Assembly: GCA_030536165.1 (NCBI GenBank)
Contig: JAUNQM010000166.1
Coordinates: 1-5,673, forward strand
Source of the DNA: Prevotellaceae bacterium
GTDB lineage: Bacteria > Bacteroidota > Bacteroidia > Bacteroidales > Bacteroidaceae
DNA length: 5,673 bases
Direction of reading: 5' to 3'
The position numbers were made by a program, and so were the translations under genes. The notes under the pieces were generated by a model. That model saw only the letters and a program-made list of their open reading frames with translations, searched no databases and was not told where the DNA came from. Below, piece after piece: positions 5,623 to 5,673 of the stretch (position 1 is the first letter of the stretch; each line of letters starts with the position of its first letter).

Positions 5623-5664
5623 AAAAGTTGTATCAACTTTCACTGAAAAGTTGTATCAACTTTC
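5623..5664. repeat. Two exact copies of a 17-bp palindrome, 23-base period
   Basis: AAAAGTTGTATCAACTTTC occurs exactly at 5623-5641 and 5646-5664. Each copy contains the palindrome AAAGTTG-TAT-CAACTTT, with 7-bp arms around a 3-base centre. The copies are 4 bases apart (ACTG), with a 23-base period. They lie 50 bases past the MATE stop codon and the array may continue beyond the window edge. No T run follows either hairpin, so a classical terminator is unlikely. They may be operator sites for the next gene or a dispersed intergenic repeat. Confidence 0.85.
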
Positions 5665-5673
5665 GACCAAAAG

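Overview
The window looks like chromosomal DNA from a Bacteroidales bacterium, most plausibly Prevotella or a close relative. Four things support this: a promoter matching the Bacteroidetes form (TTTG, 19 bases, TAnnTTTG); no convincing Shine-Dalgarno sequences before the genes; a small membrane protein of a type I associate with Bacteroidetes; and a PepD-type dipeptidase and DinF-type MATE exporter with Bacteroidetes-like sequences. The genus is an inference from sequence feel, not from a search.

Layout from left to right. Bases 1-192 are non-coding. They hold an A/T-rich heptamer repeat and then four copies of the palindrome ACACCTNAGGTGT at 23-24 base intervals. A minus-strand gene for a sodium/proton-coupled dicarboxylate or acidic amino acid symporter covers 193-1398. 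The 265-base gap 1399-1663 holds a 9-bp inverted repeat in the symporter leader and a close-packed run of short hairpins (about 1513-1610). A minus-strand two-gene unit follows: a 69-residue membrane protein (2472-2263), then a lipoprotein related to the OmpH/Skp periplasmic chaperones (2251-1664). Both are read from a well-formed promoter at 2496-2526. The divergent region 2473-2599 also contains inverted repeats and a direct repeat that abuts the next start codon. On the plus strand come pepD (2600-4072, a dinuclear-metal M20 dipeptidase), a hairpin terminator, and a DinF-like MATE exporter (4194-5573). The last 100 bases hold two exact copies of a 17-bp palindrome, 23 bases apart.

How the genes work together. 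The coding content is housekeeping and transport: uptake of an acidic solute, hydrolysis of dipeptides in the cytosol, export of a small molecule, and envelope maintenance. The symporter and PepD could both belong to amino acid/peptide economy, but nothing links them in one operon. The only clear co-transcribed pair is the small membrane protein and the Skp-like lipoprotein.

The unusual content is between the genes. Three separate intergenic regions carry arrays of short palindromes or hairpins whose arms are separated by about 3 bases. Two of the arrays have a 23-base period but unrelated sequences. I did not see a complete new defence or mobile system. The arrays are the best candidates for something undescribed, either as operator clusters, RNA structures or dispersed repeat families.
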